Assembly (NCBI GenBank): GCA_030407085.1
Contig: CM059584.1
Coordinates: 63,751,501 to 63,815,500, forward strand
Length of the DNA: 64,000 nucleotides
DNA from: Trichopria drosophilae
Taxonomy: Eukaryota; Arthropoda; Insecta; Hymenoptera; Diapriidae
Direction of reading: 5' to 3'
Shown piece by piece: positions 1-10,707 of the stretch (position 1 is the stretch's first letter; the number at the start of each line of letters is the position of its first letter). Under the pieces are notes generated by a model that searched no databases, was not told where the DNA came from, and was given only the letters and a program-made list of their open reading frames with translations. Made by a program: the position numbers and the translations under genes.

Positions 1-460
1 ATTTCTAATGTTACTCGCTTCTGTCAAAGGGCAAACACCAATGATCTCATCTTAAACCTCGACAAAATAAACGCATTAATTGTTGGCAGCGCTATTTACC
101 TCAATGCACTTAATTTTTATTCGATTATTCGGATTAGTATTAACAATACTGTTATACAGTGGGTCAAATCAGTGAGGAACTTAGGTGTCGTGTTTGATAA
201 GACGCTTTCATGGAAGAATCATCTCGTCAAAATGTCCAACAAAATGTTCTCCACTTTACGCCAATTGCGTAGCAACAGAGCTTTATTACCACCTGATTTT
301 CGGAAAAACCGATTCACCGAATTGAATCCTATGCTAATTCCTTTCTTGTTACTTCCACGCAGCTATAGAATGAATTCCCTGTCGAAATTCGAACTAGCAC
401 TAGTATAAATTCCTTTAAATTTAAATTAAAAAATTATTTACAAAGTCGGACCGTAACGTA
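1..460 (+). pseudogene. non-LTR retrotransposon RT C-terminal fragment
   Basis: The plus strand reads as the end of a LINE reverse transcriptase: an N-x-x-K-x-x-A-L-I-V-G-S-like stretch at the left edge, then RNLGVVFDKTLSW (about 175-215), the usual post-palm motif of jockey/CR1-type RTs. After a frame change near 370 it continues as FPVEIRTSTSINSFKFKLK, matching the W-N-x-L-P-x-x-I-R / F-K-x-x-L-K ending of such ORFs. The 5' part lies outside the window and there are frameshifts, so this is a dead fragment. The clade (CR1-, jockey- or L2-like) cannot be settled from so short a piece. Confidence 0.75.
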
Positions 461-502
461 AGATTATGCCACATCTTCGAAGTATATACTTATCTGCGTC
501 TA

Positions 503-641
503 CATCACCTTTGTTTTCACTCGATATATGTGTATTTTTGCTTTATGCATTAAATTAAGTAATAGTACAAAATCTAGTGTAATTTTACTAAATATATATA
601 ACGCAAAAATACAAACATATCGAGTGAAAACAAAGGTGATG
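503..641. repeat. short foldback: 39-bp inverted repeat
   Basis: Arms at 503-541 and 603-641 are reverse complements over 39 bp with 2 mismatches, separated by 61 bp of AT-rich sequence. Ends read CATCACCTTTG and CAAAGGTGATG. No TSD was identified. It could be a MITE or a foldback remnant just downstream of the LINE fragment. Confidence 0.8.
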
Positions 642-805
642 AAGTAGGTTAAAATTCAAGTAATTTATCGACTCTTATCCGAAGTTTTTATAAAGTCACA
701 ATGTCTTAAAGATTCGAAGTGCTTAGGGAGATAAGTATCCAAAAGTATCCCCCGCTCGAAATTGGTTCAAAATGATACTACAGATTTATATGCTGTGACC
801 CCCAA

Positions 806-819
806 CCCCCCCCCCCCCC
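806..819. repeat. poly(C) tract, 14 bp
   Basis: An uninterrupted run of C. It is one of several long C/G homopolymers in the window. Confidence 0.95.
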
Positions 820-1759
820 GTAATATAATTTGCATCCCGTCGTCATCACTCATGAACGCTCGCCACAACATACTCCATCACCGTATCATTTGGGCTCACA
901 CAATCTCATGACGCGTGAGATGTCAATCGAAGGCGCCAGGCATACCGAAACAACCGAACTAATGTTGAGGGTCATGGCCAACGAGGACGGGGTAGTGACT
1001 CGAAGCACAATAACCGATAATGTGGCTCTCTGACTGGGTACATGGCTGGGCTTCCTCTAATCACGGTGCTTTGCGACAGTTTCCACCAGGACTTTCAGAT
1101 GCGTTGCTTGACGAAGAACTCGTTAGGGACTTTCGGAAGCGCGGTGATTTGGGATGCAGTCAACCAAGGCTATTCAGACGCGATACCGGCAATCATCGTC
1201 GATAACGGCAAACGCCATTAGAATGCAACGCTTTGAGCAGAACAAAGTACCCTTAAGAGCACAGTTTAATTAGTCCGAATGGCTCATGTTTCTCCGAAAT
1301 AGAGACTACTAAAGTGTCATACGATGCCATCCCAGCGAGCATCAAGAACCTTTGTTCCAAATTTCCGATACTCTCGAAATTAAATTATACAGTTTATTCT
1401 ATCGTCCATCCGTAGCCACTATTAACTCCTATATGTTACATATATCTCGACAGCCCGAGAGCTATAAAGAATCCCGTAGCAAAATGTCGAAGGTGGCCAG
1501 ATACCCCTGCACGGTCTATCCAACTACTCGACACAAAGCATCCTTTCGCTCTGACAAGACTGCGTTCAGTCACTAACTCTCCCCAACCCGCGCCTCGAAT
1601 AGTCCCGTGTCATACTCCAGTTTTAGATCTTTTGAACTGGGAAAACATTGCCGAACTCGCTCATGACCCTGCGCTGGAATTCACTCACGATATACGACTA
1701 TCTTCCCTTTAACTGTTACAGGGCTATCTGCCACGAGACTCACAACTGGGATAACTTAA
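820..1759. other. no recognisable feature
   Basis: Sequence of mixed composition with only short chance ORFs (60-75 codons). I see no domain, repeat or RNA signature in it. Confidence 0.6.
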
Positions 1760-2340
1760 GGGGGGGACTGGTCTTCAAGAACCGCTAATATTTCATATGG
1801 GTGCAATTTCCGAAATGATCTCATCACCTTATAAGGGGGACTGCTCCGAAGAAGCGCTAGTATTTATTTTGGTGATGACGTCATTCGGCTCTTTTTGAAT
1901 GATATTTGTTATGAATCTGCCGGGAGGCTTTTATCCAAGGGGAAATGTTGCCATTATAGGGGGGACTGCTCCGAAGAAGCGCTAATTTTTAATATGGCAA
2001 CAAATTAGGATTCATATTTGTTAAGAATCTGCCGGGAGGCTTTTATCCAAGGGGGAATGTTGCCATTATAGGGGGGACTGCTCCGAAGAAGCGCTAATTT
2101 TTAATATGGAAACAAATTAGGATTCATATTTGTTAGGAATCTGCCGGGAGGCTTTTATCCACGGGGAAATGTTGTCATTATAGGGGGGACTGCTCCGAAG
2201 AAGCGCTAATTTGTAATATGGCAACGCATTAGGATTCATATTTGTTATGAATCTGTCGGGAGGCTCTTATCCACGGGGAAATGTTGTATTATAGGGGGGA
2301 CTGCTCCGAAGAAGCGCTAATTTTTAATATGACAACAATT
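1760..2340. repeat. tandem array, about 112-bp unit
   Basis: Units begin with GGGGGGACTGCTCCGAAGAA at about 1835, 1959, 2071, 2183 and 2294, with a diverged first copy at about 1760. Spacings are 124, 112, 112 and 111 bp. Each unit also holds CTGCCGGGAGGCTTTTATCC. The central three units are very similar, so they amplified recently. It is non-coding and may be the sub-terminal array of an undefined element. Confidence 0.9.
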
Positions 2341-2989
2341 GAGACACAGAATTCGTAGTTTTAGGAATTAATAATTGATAATTATAAAGGTAGCTATACT
2401 TCGGGTTATTATTCAGTATTTAATTTTATTTGGATTATTTCCTGAAAAGAATATATTGCATGTGATCAATATTTCAGGCGTAAACATGAGTATTCTATTT
2501 GCTTTGTTTGGAAGTCGGCTCAAGGGCGGCCTTGTTGTCGATTTCGAGAGGTACGAGACCTGAACATCCAGGGTATATCGTCAAGCACGCTGCTTATTGC
2601 GTGGAGATTATGGAATGTTCGCGAAGGAGAGGGTACGCGAGGGCGAGGTGCCGAAACTTCGCGAACATTCGAGAAGGATGAGAAAAGGGTATCGGGAGGG
2701 GACGGCCAGTCGCGTGTGTCCGTGCGTGCCGCGGGGCTCTCCCTACCATCACGATCGCGGTAGAGAGGTGGTAAACGGCGGCCGGCGCGGCGCGAGCGTC
2801 GCGATTCCAACCGACGCGTTGGATCGGCAGTCTGCAGCAGTCCGTGGAAGAGGTTGAACAGTCCGCTGGTAGCAGCCCTGGAGCCGAGAGGTACGCCTGG
2901 TCATCAAAAGGTACCAACAGCCCTGAGCGCAAATAGTTCGATTCTTTGTGCTCGCGGCTGTTTAAGTAAAATGTGCTTTTCCGATTGTC
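2341..2989. other. unassigned, AT-rich passing into GC-rich
   Basis: No convincing gene. Overlapping short ORFs on both strands around 2500-2930 arise from GC-rich sequence and lack recognisable domains. Confidence 0.5.
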
Positions 2990-3005
2990 CGTTGCCGTTT
3001 CGCGA

Positions 3006-3029
3006 GTGAAAGTGAAAGTGAAAGTGAAA
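3006..3029. repeat. (GTGAAA)4 microsatellite
   Basis: Four consecutive GTGAAA units, directly readable. Confidence 0.9.
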
Positions 3030-3045
3030 AACGCGAATCGCCTTC

Positions 3046-3843
3046 GGTTATCTGAGTCGGGTTTTCGGTTCGTATCGTGCTTCGGTTAACTTCTGCTTTG
3101 GCCGCGAATTTCTCTAGGGTTATCTTCCGGGAATCTTTCTTTCGCCGAGAATATCTTGATTAGATTCTTTAACGCGACTGTGGTTATCTCTCGTTGTTTT
3201 ATTCGGCATACTCGGGAAAAATATGGTTATCTTACGCTTTTTGTTCGTTCTCGTTACTTTCGGAAAGACGAAGCCCAAAGGCTACCCGCGTCGGTATGGT
3301 TAACTATCGGAAACGTGATCGAAGACCGTTCTCTCAAAATTCTATGAGATGCTTCGGGAGGAGGATAACTTCGTCCTTTTGAGGACTTCAGGAAAATGCC
3401 GTCATTTGGTTATCTTTGGTGATCGTTCGGTATCCGGGAGAAATAACTTGCGGTTCGGGCGAACGTAAGATCGAATCTAGTGTGGTTACCTTTATCGTCT
3501 CGAAAGTCCGTGTCCGGTGATCGGAAATAAAGACGGTAACGAAAACGGGAATACGACGCGTGAAAAGCAAACTCCGCCGAACGTGATGCTTGGTGACGTC
3601 ACACCGCGACGCCGACAAGATGGCCGCCGGTTCCGATCCGCGGTCCGCGACGCGATCTCCAGTTGGCTTGGCGAGCCGTTAACTAGCATGGTCGACGTTC
3701 TAAATTTATAGAGTAGCTTCTTATGATCGAAAACGCAAGCTCGTTAATTTTACCTTGGTTCGCTGGATCGCTCTTGTGAGCGATCGTACCTTGAACTTCC
3801 TGGTTATCTTTTCACTCTGTTAGAGTGAACACTGTGGTTATCT
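3046..3843 (+). promoter_or_regulatory. cluster of seven GGTTATCT motifs
   Basis: Exact GGTTATCT occurs at 3046, 3118, 3182, 3225, 3408, 3802 and 3836, always in the same orientation, with near-matches such as GGATAACT at 3363 and 4103. The reverse complement, AGATAACC, contains the WGATAR core known for GATA-type zinc-finger factors. A regulatory role is inference only. The sites could equally be the conserved core of a degenerate repeat. Confidence 0.45.
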
Positions 3844-4126
3844 GTTATCTTGCCCCTCTTGTGAGGTGGCGCTATCTTATGAATTAACGAGCGGACTTTT
3901 TGTGCAATAAGAAGGTTTTTCTCGGGTAATACTCCAGCCGATCTGTCGGTAACGAAAGTACCATGCGTGCGATGCTAACTGGACCGGGCCCTCCGCGCGG
4001 TTAAGTTGCCTAGATTGCTGATTCACGAGCAATCTTGAGGGGCCAAGGCTATCTCGCAATGCCAGAAGGTAGTGCCGTGTTTTTGTTATGTTTTTGTACG
4101 TGAGGATAACTGTCTCTACGGAGACA
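3766..4126. repeat. run of five short perfect hairpins
   Basis: Perfect inverted repeats occur at 3766-3785 (8-bp stem, TTGT loop), 3811-3829 (8-bp stem, GTT loop), 3855-3866 (CCTC/GAGG, TTGT loop), 4013-4034 (GATTGCT/AGCAATC) and 4111-4126 (TGTCTC/GAGACA, TACG loop). Two share the same TTGT loop. If transcribed, this 360-bp stretch would form a row of stem-loops, as in the 5' leader of a retroelement. Confidence 0.6.
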
Positions 4127-4499
4127 CTAAAATTGTTGCGTATAAGTTTGAGTGCGTTAAATTGAATAGCAGTGTCCGCAGTATACGATAGCGTCCGGGT
4201 GATCCGTTTTAATTTAGTAACGAAAGTGTAGATAGTCAGATTAGGGAATTCGGGAAGTAATCGGTCTGGTAATTCGCGCGGTCAGTTTGAGTGGGTTTCG
4301 GGTGACGTAATTTTGGTGATTTGTCTGGGTTTAGCAGATTTCAGAAAAGGGGTAGAATCAGTCAATTTGGTCGGTTTCGGTAAAGTTCGTGTGGTTCGTA
4401 TAACGTCGTTCAGTGTAGTTTCGGTATGAGATTAATATAAGTTCAGGTAGGTATTGTAGTGTCGCTTTGGGGAGGGCGCGTGCGTATCGGGCGAGCACG

Positions 4500-4810
4500 G
4501 TTCCTCGACGGGTTCGTCACAGGGCGCCGCGACCGCGTGCGAAAGTCCCGACCGAGTCCGTCGCAAGGCAGCGCGCTTCAAAAGTCCTTGTCGAGTTCGT
4601 CGGCGGGCACCCCGTATTTAGAAAGTCCTGGTAGAGGTCGTCGCCAGGCACCGCGTGCGTAAAGTCCCTGTCGAGTCCGTCGCAGGGTACCGTATTTAGA
4701 AAGTCCTGGTAGAGTTCGTCGCCAGGCCCCGCGCGCGAAAAAGTCCCTGTCGAGTTCGTCGCAGGGCATCGTATTAGGAAGTCCCTGTCGAGCTCTCCGG
4801 CGAGGAACCG
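4500..4810. repeat. 39-41-bp hairpin minisatellite
   Basis: About eight copies of a unit around GTCC-CTGTCGAGTTCGTCGCAGGG-C. Successive units read CCCTG...CAGGG or CCTGG...CCAGG around a conserved TAGAG/TCGAG-TTCGTCG loop, so the stem pairs are kept although the bases differ. The unit is usually a multiple of three, which leaves long open frames through the array. Those are repeat artefacts. Confidence 0.85.
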
Positions 4811-5639
4811 CGTGTCGTCGCGTATCGGGGAATCGGGTGTCGTCGCGTAGTTGGGAATCGCGAATAGAAGGTGACGTCCGTGATTTGGGGCGCTAGAAAG
4901 GGCGCGATGAACGTGAAGAACCGTCCTCGTCGGCCGTGGTCGCGTAGTCTGTAGTCTGCGCCAGAGAATACCGTCCTCTCCCTTGCCGAGCCGGGAACTC
5001 GGGGCTGAGCTAGCGGGCACACCAGCGCGTTCGGCGCGCCCATAAATTTGTCGAGCTTCGGCTCGGCCGGTGCCCTCTCTTACCATTCGGCGCCCGTGCG
5101 GATTTTTGTGGCCCCCCAAAAGTTCGGTTTTTTGCAGGCGGCCACGAGCGACGACGACGGACGGGTGGAGGCGTAGATGAAGTCCGGGGGTGGGGGTGGG
5201 GGTCACACTGAACAGCAAACTCTCTGAATAACTGGTAAACTCGTCTATGGAACGACGCTCTCTTTTCATTGAACGGTACTCTCATTTATTGTAATAAGCG
5301 ACGCGCCTTTTCGAGAGCAACCGATTTTTACTAGTTGGCTCTCTGATAACACTGGTCAACACAAAAATGTTACAGATATCAAAATAGCTTATCTTTGTTA
5401 ATTTTGAGTCGCTAAATCCGAATCCGATAGTAAAAATTGTCCTAGCTTGTTTCCTTGTAATATGGGGATAAAGTTTCAAAAAACGTCATTTTCTCCATTG
5501 TTCGAGGAAGTATACCTTTCAATAGAAACACCATAGAAGCTTCAATGATAGCTTAAAATGAAGCTTGAATTTTAATTATTAAAATGCAATTTAATTGCAT
5601 AATGTCAGTATTTTAAAATACATTTAATTAATAGAGAGA
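4811..5639. other. unassigned flank
   Basis: GC-rich to about 5280, then AT-rich. No domain is readable in any frame. The AT-rich part may be the promoter/5' end of the pseudogene that follows. Confidence 0.4.
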
Positions 5640-6435
5640 TTTTCCCATCTTCGGAGTTAAATGATGAAAAGTACAAAAATTCAGAAAATGAAAAGATAGA
5701 TAATGCGCATCTACGATCAGAAACGAATGACATCGATTTTGAGTGTGTCACACAATTGATATCTCAAAACAGGCTAAATGATTTGGGACTTTCAAAAAGT
5801 AAATTTGAATTGCTGACTTTCAGATTTCAAGAGTGGAATTTACATGAAAAAGGTGTAAAAGTAACTACATTTCATAATCGCTATACTGATTTTGTTCAAT
5901 TTTTCAAGAAAATCGATTGCATGATTGTTTGTTGTAATGTACAGGGCCTCATGTCGGCGATGGGTATTGAGTATCACATTGAGCAGTGGCGTTTATTTAT
6001 AGATTCGCCGAAAATAAGCCTCAAATCAGGTTTACCGCACAACGGGAATGAGATACCATCCATTCTAATAGCTCATGCAATCCACATGAAAGAGACTTAT
6101 GACAACATAAAAATAGATTTAAGCACTATAAATTACGATCACCATCGATAGTATCTCTGTGGCGATTTGTAAGTGGTCGCTTTTTTACTTGGTTTGCAAC
6201 AAGGTTATATAAAATTATTCCGCTTTCTGTGCGAATGGGACAGTAGGGCAAGAAACTTACATTACGTAACTAAAGATTGACATATCCGACCCAGTTTGAA
6301 ACCAGGAGAAAAAAATGTAAAGAATAAATCTCTCGTACACCCAATAGAAATTTGATTACCTCCATTACACATTAAATTGTGTTTAATGAAAAATTTTGTT
6401 AAAGTAATGGACAAAAATAGCTCGGGATTTCAGTA
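5640..6435 (+). pseudogene. arthropod transposon-type ORF (FLCEWDSRA family), 5' part
   Basis: An open stretch (5756-6151) reads LNDLGLSKSKFELLTFRFQE ... EQWRLFIDSPKISLK ... HNGNEIPSILIAHAIHMKE. After a stop at 6149-6151 it continues as CGDL-VVAFLLGLQQGY, then FLCEWDSRARNLHY, then PGEKNVKNKSLVHPIEI and MKNFVKVMDKNSSGFQ. These blocks match, from memory, an uncharacterised protein family repeated in many arthropod genomes and presumed to be transposon-encoded. Internal stops show it is dead. It breaks exactly at 6435, where a LINE is inserted, and resumes at 14404. Its biochemical function is not known to me. Confidence 0.75.
6427..6435. repeat. 9-bp target-site duplication, left copy (ATTTCAGTA)
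   Basis: ATTTCAGTA occurs here and again at 14404-14412, exactly where the interrupted reading frame stops and resumes (GFQ-Y / FQ-YLQTKF). Confidence 0.85.
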
Positions 6436-7528
6436 GTTAGTTAGTTAGTTTATTAATACTCTCATAAATAGGGGGATACATAGCCCATTCAGAGGGAGTT
6501 CCGAAAGATAGCGAGTACAATATACGGCGCATGTAGTGTGCAGGCATATGAATATACAGGGTGGCCGATTTATCTGAAGACATCGAAATATCTCGAGAAC
6601 TATGCACAGAATCAAAAAAGTTGTCGGATGAAAGTTGGTCGACACGAAGGGGGGCATCCAGGGGGCAAATAAGGACAATTTGATCCCTTTATGAAAATTT
6701 AATATTAAAAATTCTAATATTAGAATTTTTAATATTAGAATTTAGTAATATCAATTGCGAAAATTGTTATTTTGAATTTGAAATTTTAATAATGTCCATT
6801 CGAAAAATTAAGATTATGAATAATTGATATTCTTCATATTAAAAATCAAAACTGATTACATAAAAATTGTGCATACAATATGGAAGCAATTTTATAAATA
6901 AGTTTTCTACCTTCAATAAAATTACATTTTAGGTTTTAAATTTATTATTTAATAAACAAAAAGAGGACATCACGCAATCCATTAAAAAACGCGTCATGTC
7001 CCTTCACTCAGCTCATTCATTCTCTCTCTGTATGCTTTTTCCGAAATGAGAATAAATAAGCTGAGCATTGACGGTCAAACCAGCTTCTATTAAACAAAAC
7101 GAAACTCTTACTTCATTTGGGGATTTCGTCGCCATCTACCGGACCCCGAGAGAGCTCACGTGGTTTCATACATGTACATCGCTTGCATTTCGGCCATCAC
7201 CGGCGCCGGTTCTGTTACATAACGCTAGAGGGCGACATAACTCGAAAATAAAGTAGCATATCATTTTATACATAAGTTGAGTCACACGTAACCAGTTCAC
7301 CTACATTTTTCTCTACTTTCCTGAAGGGAAGTAAATGGATATCGCGACTTTCTAATCCCCATATTAAAATTTAGTATTCACGGACTCTCAGTGTAAGACT
7401 GTTTTTGAAGTCCATTGTATTGGTAGTAATTCGGTCGGAGGTCACTTTGCTTTTAGAATAACAACTTTCCGTTTACGTGACTATTTTTTGTCTACCATTC
7501 ATTGCTTAAATCGAATTGCAAGATAAAA

Positions 7529-8593
7529 ATGAATCCTGCTACAGTTCCCGAAAAAATCGAAATGATTCTTATTTATGGTGAATGTAAGAGGAATATTGAC
7601 GATGCTGTTGCGTTGTATGCTGAGCGTTTTAGAGATAATGCTCGCTCGCGTTCTTTTTTTTACAAAGTTGTGAATGCCTTTCACTCTGATGGCAGCGTAC
7701 AAATGAAAAAAAGGAAGCGAAGATTAACAGTTACAGGAGAAGCTAACGAAGTAGCTGTACTAGCAGCTATTCACCAAAATCCACATGTAAGCACACGACA
7801 ATTACATCGCGATTCCGGCATTTCCAGAGACAGTATTCAAAGAATATTGCATCGTCATAAGTTTCACCCATATCACATTTCACTGCACCAGGAACTAGAT
7901 GGCGATGATTTTCATAACCGCGTGGTGTTTTGTGAATGGGCATTTCAAAAAATGCAAACGAACCACAATTTCTTTGCTAATGTATTATTTTCAGATGAAT
8001 CTACATTCACGAACCATGGTGGAGTCAATAGGCATAATATGCATTATTGGAGCGTAGCAAATCCCCATTGGTTACGACAAGTTAATCATCAACGCCCTTG
8101 GTCGGTGAACGTTTGGTGTGGAATCATAGGAAATAAACTCATTGGTCCTTATTTCATTGAAGGTAATTTGAATGGAACAAAATATCGAGATTTCCTAGCA
8201 CAAGAAGTACCATTACTACTTGAGGATGTTGCTATGGACGTCCGACGGACAATGTGGTTTCAGCATGATGGTTGCCCAGCACATTTTTCAAGAGTAGCAA
8301 GGGAAATACTAGACCGTGATTACAATGGTAGGTGGATTGGTAGAGGTGGCCCCATTAATTGGCCTGCGGGGTCACCTGATCTAACATCTCTGGATTTCTT
8401 CCTATGGGGTTACCTAAAAGGTAAGGTTTATGAACAAGTACCAACGACTCGTGAAAACATGGTGGAACGCATAAGAACTGCTTGCGCAGAAATTTCTGCA
8501 GATATGATTCTATCATGTATAAAGTCATTTGAAGAAAGAATAAATAAATGCATTGAAGTGGAAGGTCAACATTTCGAACACTTAGTCAAGTAA
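7529..8593 (+). CDS. DD41D mariner-like (rosa/Visitor-type) transposase, intact
   Basis: This 354-aa ORF starts at an ATG in AAAAATG context and has no stops or frameshifts. The N-terminal ~120 residues form a helix-turn-helix region (VSTRQLHRDSGISRDSIQRI near 88-106). The DDE domain follows: D156 in VLFSDES, D247 in FQHDGCPAH and D289 in SPDLTSLDFFLWG, giving 41 residues between the second and third acidic residues. That spacing and the final D match the published DD41D lineages of the IS630-Tc1-mariner superfamily. The enzyme would cut at the element's TIRs and integrate at TA. An intact ORF plus near-identical TIRs suggest recent activity; activity itself is not shown. Confidence 0.92.
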   Translation: MNPATVPEKIEMILIYGECKRNIDDAVALYAERFRDNARSRSFFYKVVNAFHSDGSVQMKKRKRRLTVTGEANEVAVLAAIHQNPHVSTRQLHRDSGISRDSIQRILHRHKFHPYHISLHQELDGDDFHNRVVFCEWAFQKMQTNHNFFANVLFSDESTFTNHGGVNRHNMHYWSVANPHWLRQVNHQRPWSVNVWCGIIGNKLIGPYFIEGNLNGTKYRDFLAQEVPLLLEDVAMDVRRTMWFQHDGCPAHFSRVAREILDRDYNGRWIGRGGPINWPAGSPDLTSLDFFLWGYLKGKVYEQVPTTRENMVERIRTACAEISADMILSCIKSFEERINKCIEVEGQHFEHLVK

Positions 8594-8770
8594 GTGAACA
8601 GTGAGACAGTGAGAGGCAAGGGGACTCACGTAAAACAAGCACCCCAAAAGGAACAGAAAAATACTACGTCCACGTCGTTGTTCCTGAGTAACGGTAAATG
8701 TATTTTTTCCCATCTTTGTTAGAATGACCGTATTCCATATCCGCTACGCGGGCGAAAATTGTCAATATTG

Positions 8771-9538
8771 GAGAATCCAAATCTGCAATAAAAACTGGGG
8801 GTTCCTATTTAAGTTTTATTGTTTTTGCCCCCACTCTACCCCCAGGGGATGGGGGAGGGGGTAAATTTCATTATTACTGGATGCCCCCCTTCGTGTCGAA
8901 CAACTTTCATCCGACAACTTTTTTGATTCTGTGCATAGTTCTCGAGGTATTTCAATGTCTTCGGATAAATTTGGATTTTTATCGATTACAGCGCCACCTG
9001 TGAACCAAAATGCAATAGCTCCTAGGTCAAATTCGTGTACTTTTTTCCAGAGAATCCAAATCTGCAATAAAAAATGGGGGTTCCTATTTAAGTGTTATTG
9101 TTTTTGCCCCCACTCCACCTCCAGGGGATGGGGGAGGGGGTAAATTTAATTATCACTGGATGCCCTTTTCGTGTCGAACAACTTTCATCCGACAACTTTT
9201 TTGATTCTGTGCATAGTTCTCGAGGTATTTCAATGTCTTCGGATAAATTTGGATTTTTATCGATTACAGCGCCACCTGTGAACCAAAATGCAATAGCTCC
9301 TAGGTCAAATTCGTGTACTTTTTTCCGGAGAATCTAAATCTGTAATAAAAAATGGGGATTCCTATTTAAGTTTTATTGTTTTTTCCCTCACTCCACCCCC
9401 AGGGTTTGGGGGAGGGGGTAAATTTAATTATCACTGGATGCCCCCCTTCGTGTCGAACAACTTTCATCCGACAACTTTTTTGATTCTGTGCATAGTTCTC
9501 GAGATATTTCGATGTCTTCAGATAAATCGGCCACCCTG
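8771..9538. repeat. 279-bp tandem repeat inside the DD41D element
   Basis: Units start GAGAATCC(T)AAATCTG at 8771, 9050 and 9328 (spacings 279 and 278 bp). Each holds a G/C-rich piece with a GGGGGAGGGGG run, then the inner part of the TIR (TTTCATCCGACAAC ... TCTGTGCATAGTTCTCGAG). The third unit is cut short by the right terminus. Confidence 0.9.
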
Positions 9539-9606
9539 TATAAAAAGAAGAAACGCAAAATACAGATTTAGTCACCCAAGAGAAATGCTCTCCTGCAAAG
9601 GTTCGC

Positions 9607-10707
9607 TTAGACAAAATTATATAGGACAGACGCAGAATGGGTGTCATTACTACACAGTAGTGAACATAATAAACCAGTTGAGTGTGGTGGGCGCAGATTT
9701 AAGTTACGAGCAAAATGTGCTCTCGTAGGCGCAAGTAGTGGACACTCTGCTAATATATGAAGCAGCGTTTCGCGCGCATTATAATTGCAAAGAGTACATA
9801 GTGTAGTCGGATTATAGAGGTAGCGCTGACCCGCAATTGAAAAAGAGCGCGAGGAAAGTGTTGCTAATCGTAGTTGCAACCTGACTTTTAGGTAGTGAAG
9901 GGGTAGGCGAGGAGGACACAAAGAGTCAGCAGAGTCCGCAGGAAGACGGAAGATAGGCAATTGAACAGAGTCGGAAGTAATGTAGGTTCTCAAATCCGCC
10001 TTCCTGCAAGCCTCGGCCAACCCTGCAACCGCAGACGGCCCCGTTTGTTCCCAAAAATCGGCATTGAAGTTGTTCCATAGCTCGCTCGCCCCTGCACTGT
10101 CAAGGATCGCCTTCAACTGGACGGACCAGTTGAAGGTTGCGTCCGGAGAGGCAATAGCGGACAAATCCTTTAAGCGAGTCAGTAATATTTTGGGCAGTCT
10201 GTGATCCGGCAAACTGAGAGTTTTCGTCACCCATTTGATTGCTCTAGAGCAAACTTCTACCGATATAGGCGAGATACCAAGTTCCAGGCGGACAAGATAG
10301 ACCGGGGTGTTCCTCGGCAGGCAGAAAAGCTTCTTAAAGAACCCATTCTGTACGGATTCCAGACTGTCCAAATATCTTAAGGCCCAACATGGTGCCGCAT
10401 ATAAGAGGACGGACATTATCATCGCACAGTACAGAGTGAAAAACGCTGTCCATGCTTCCATTTTTGCCGAGATAACTAGCGACGTAACCGCGGCAGCCGC
10501 GACGTTGGTTCTCATTACGGCATCCTCCGTGGCGAGGAGGCCCTGCGCAGAGGAGGAGAATAGCACACCCAGGTACCGATAGCTGGACACGACTTCGACC
10601 GGACTATCTCTATAATAAAACGATCTGGAATGTGAATCCAATTGGCCGGCCCTTCTAAAACATATTATCTTTGTCTTTCCAATATTAACTGTAAGTAGAT
10701 GCTGCAA
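9607..10707 (-). pseudogene. LINE ORF2, thumb and C-terminal zinc-knuckle region
   Basis: The minus frame begins VNIGKTKIICF and SSYRYLGVLFSS, the post-palm RT motifs, and goes on through a long helical region (LYCAMIMSVLLYAAPCWALR). It ends with a C-terminal knuckle, CTLCNYNARETLLHILAEC (C-x2-C-x7-H-x4-C), typical of LINE ORF2 ends. It overlaps the RT palm frame by about 22 nt, so a frameshift separates them. The stop at 9607 is followed by about 190 bp of 3' UTR, into which the DD41D element jumped. Confidence 0.88.

Larger units (their letters stand above)
6557..9538 (+). mobile_element. DD41D Tc1/mariner-like transposon with ~110-bp terminal inverted repeats
   Basis: Outer ends CAGGGTGGCC (6557) and GGCCACCCTG (9538) are flanked by TA on both sides (6555-6556, 9539-9540), the standard Tc1/mariner target duplication. 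The inverted repeats run about 6557-6666 and 9429-9538 with few differences. It carries one uninterrupted transposase ORF and, near the right end, about 2.7 copies of a 279-bp unit containing the inner TIR sequence. It sits in the 3' UTR of the minus-strand LINE and is therefore the younger insertion. Confidence 0.93.

Noticed and set aside
1760..2340. CRISPR array
   Set aside because: Tandem 112-bp units without unique spacers, in a eukaryotic transposon-rich context.
4517..5269. 250-codon minus-strand ORF with L-D-R-D-F-type repeats
   Set aside because: Produced by the 39-41-bp minisatellite, whose unit length is often a multiple of three. No domain, and the sequence outside the array is unlike protein.
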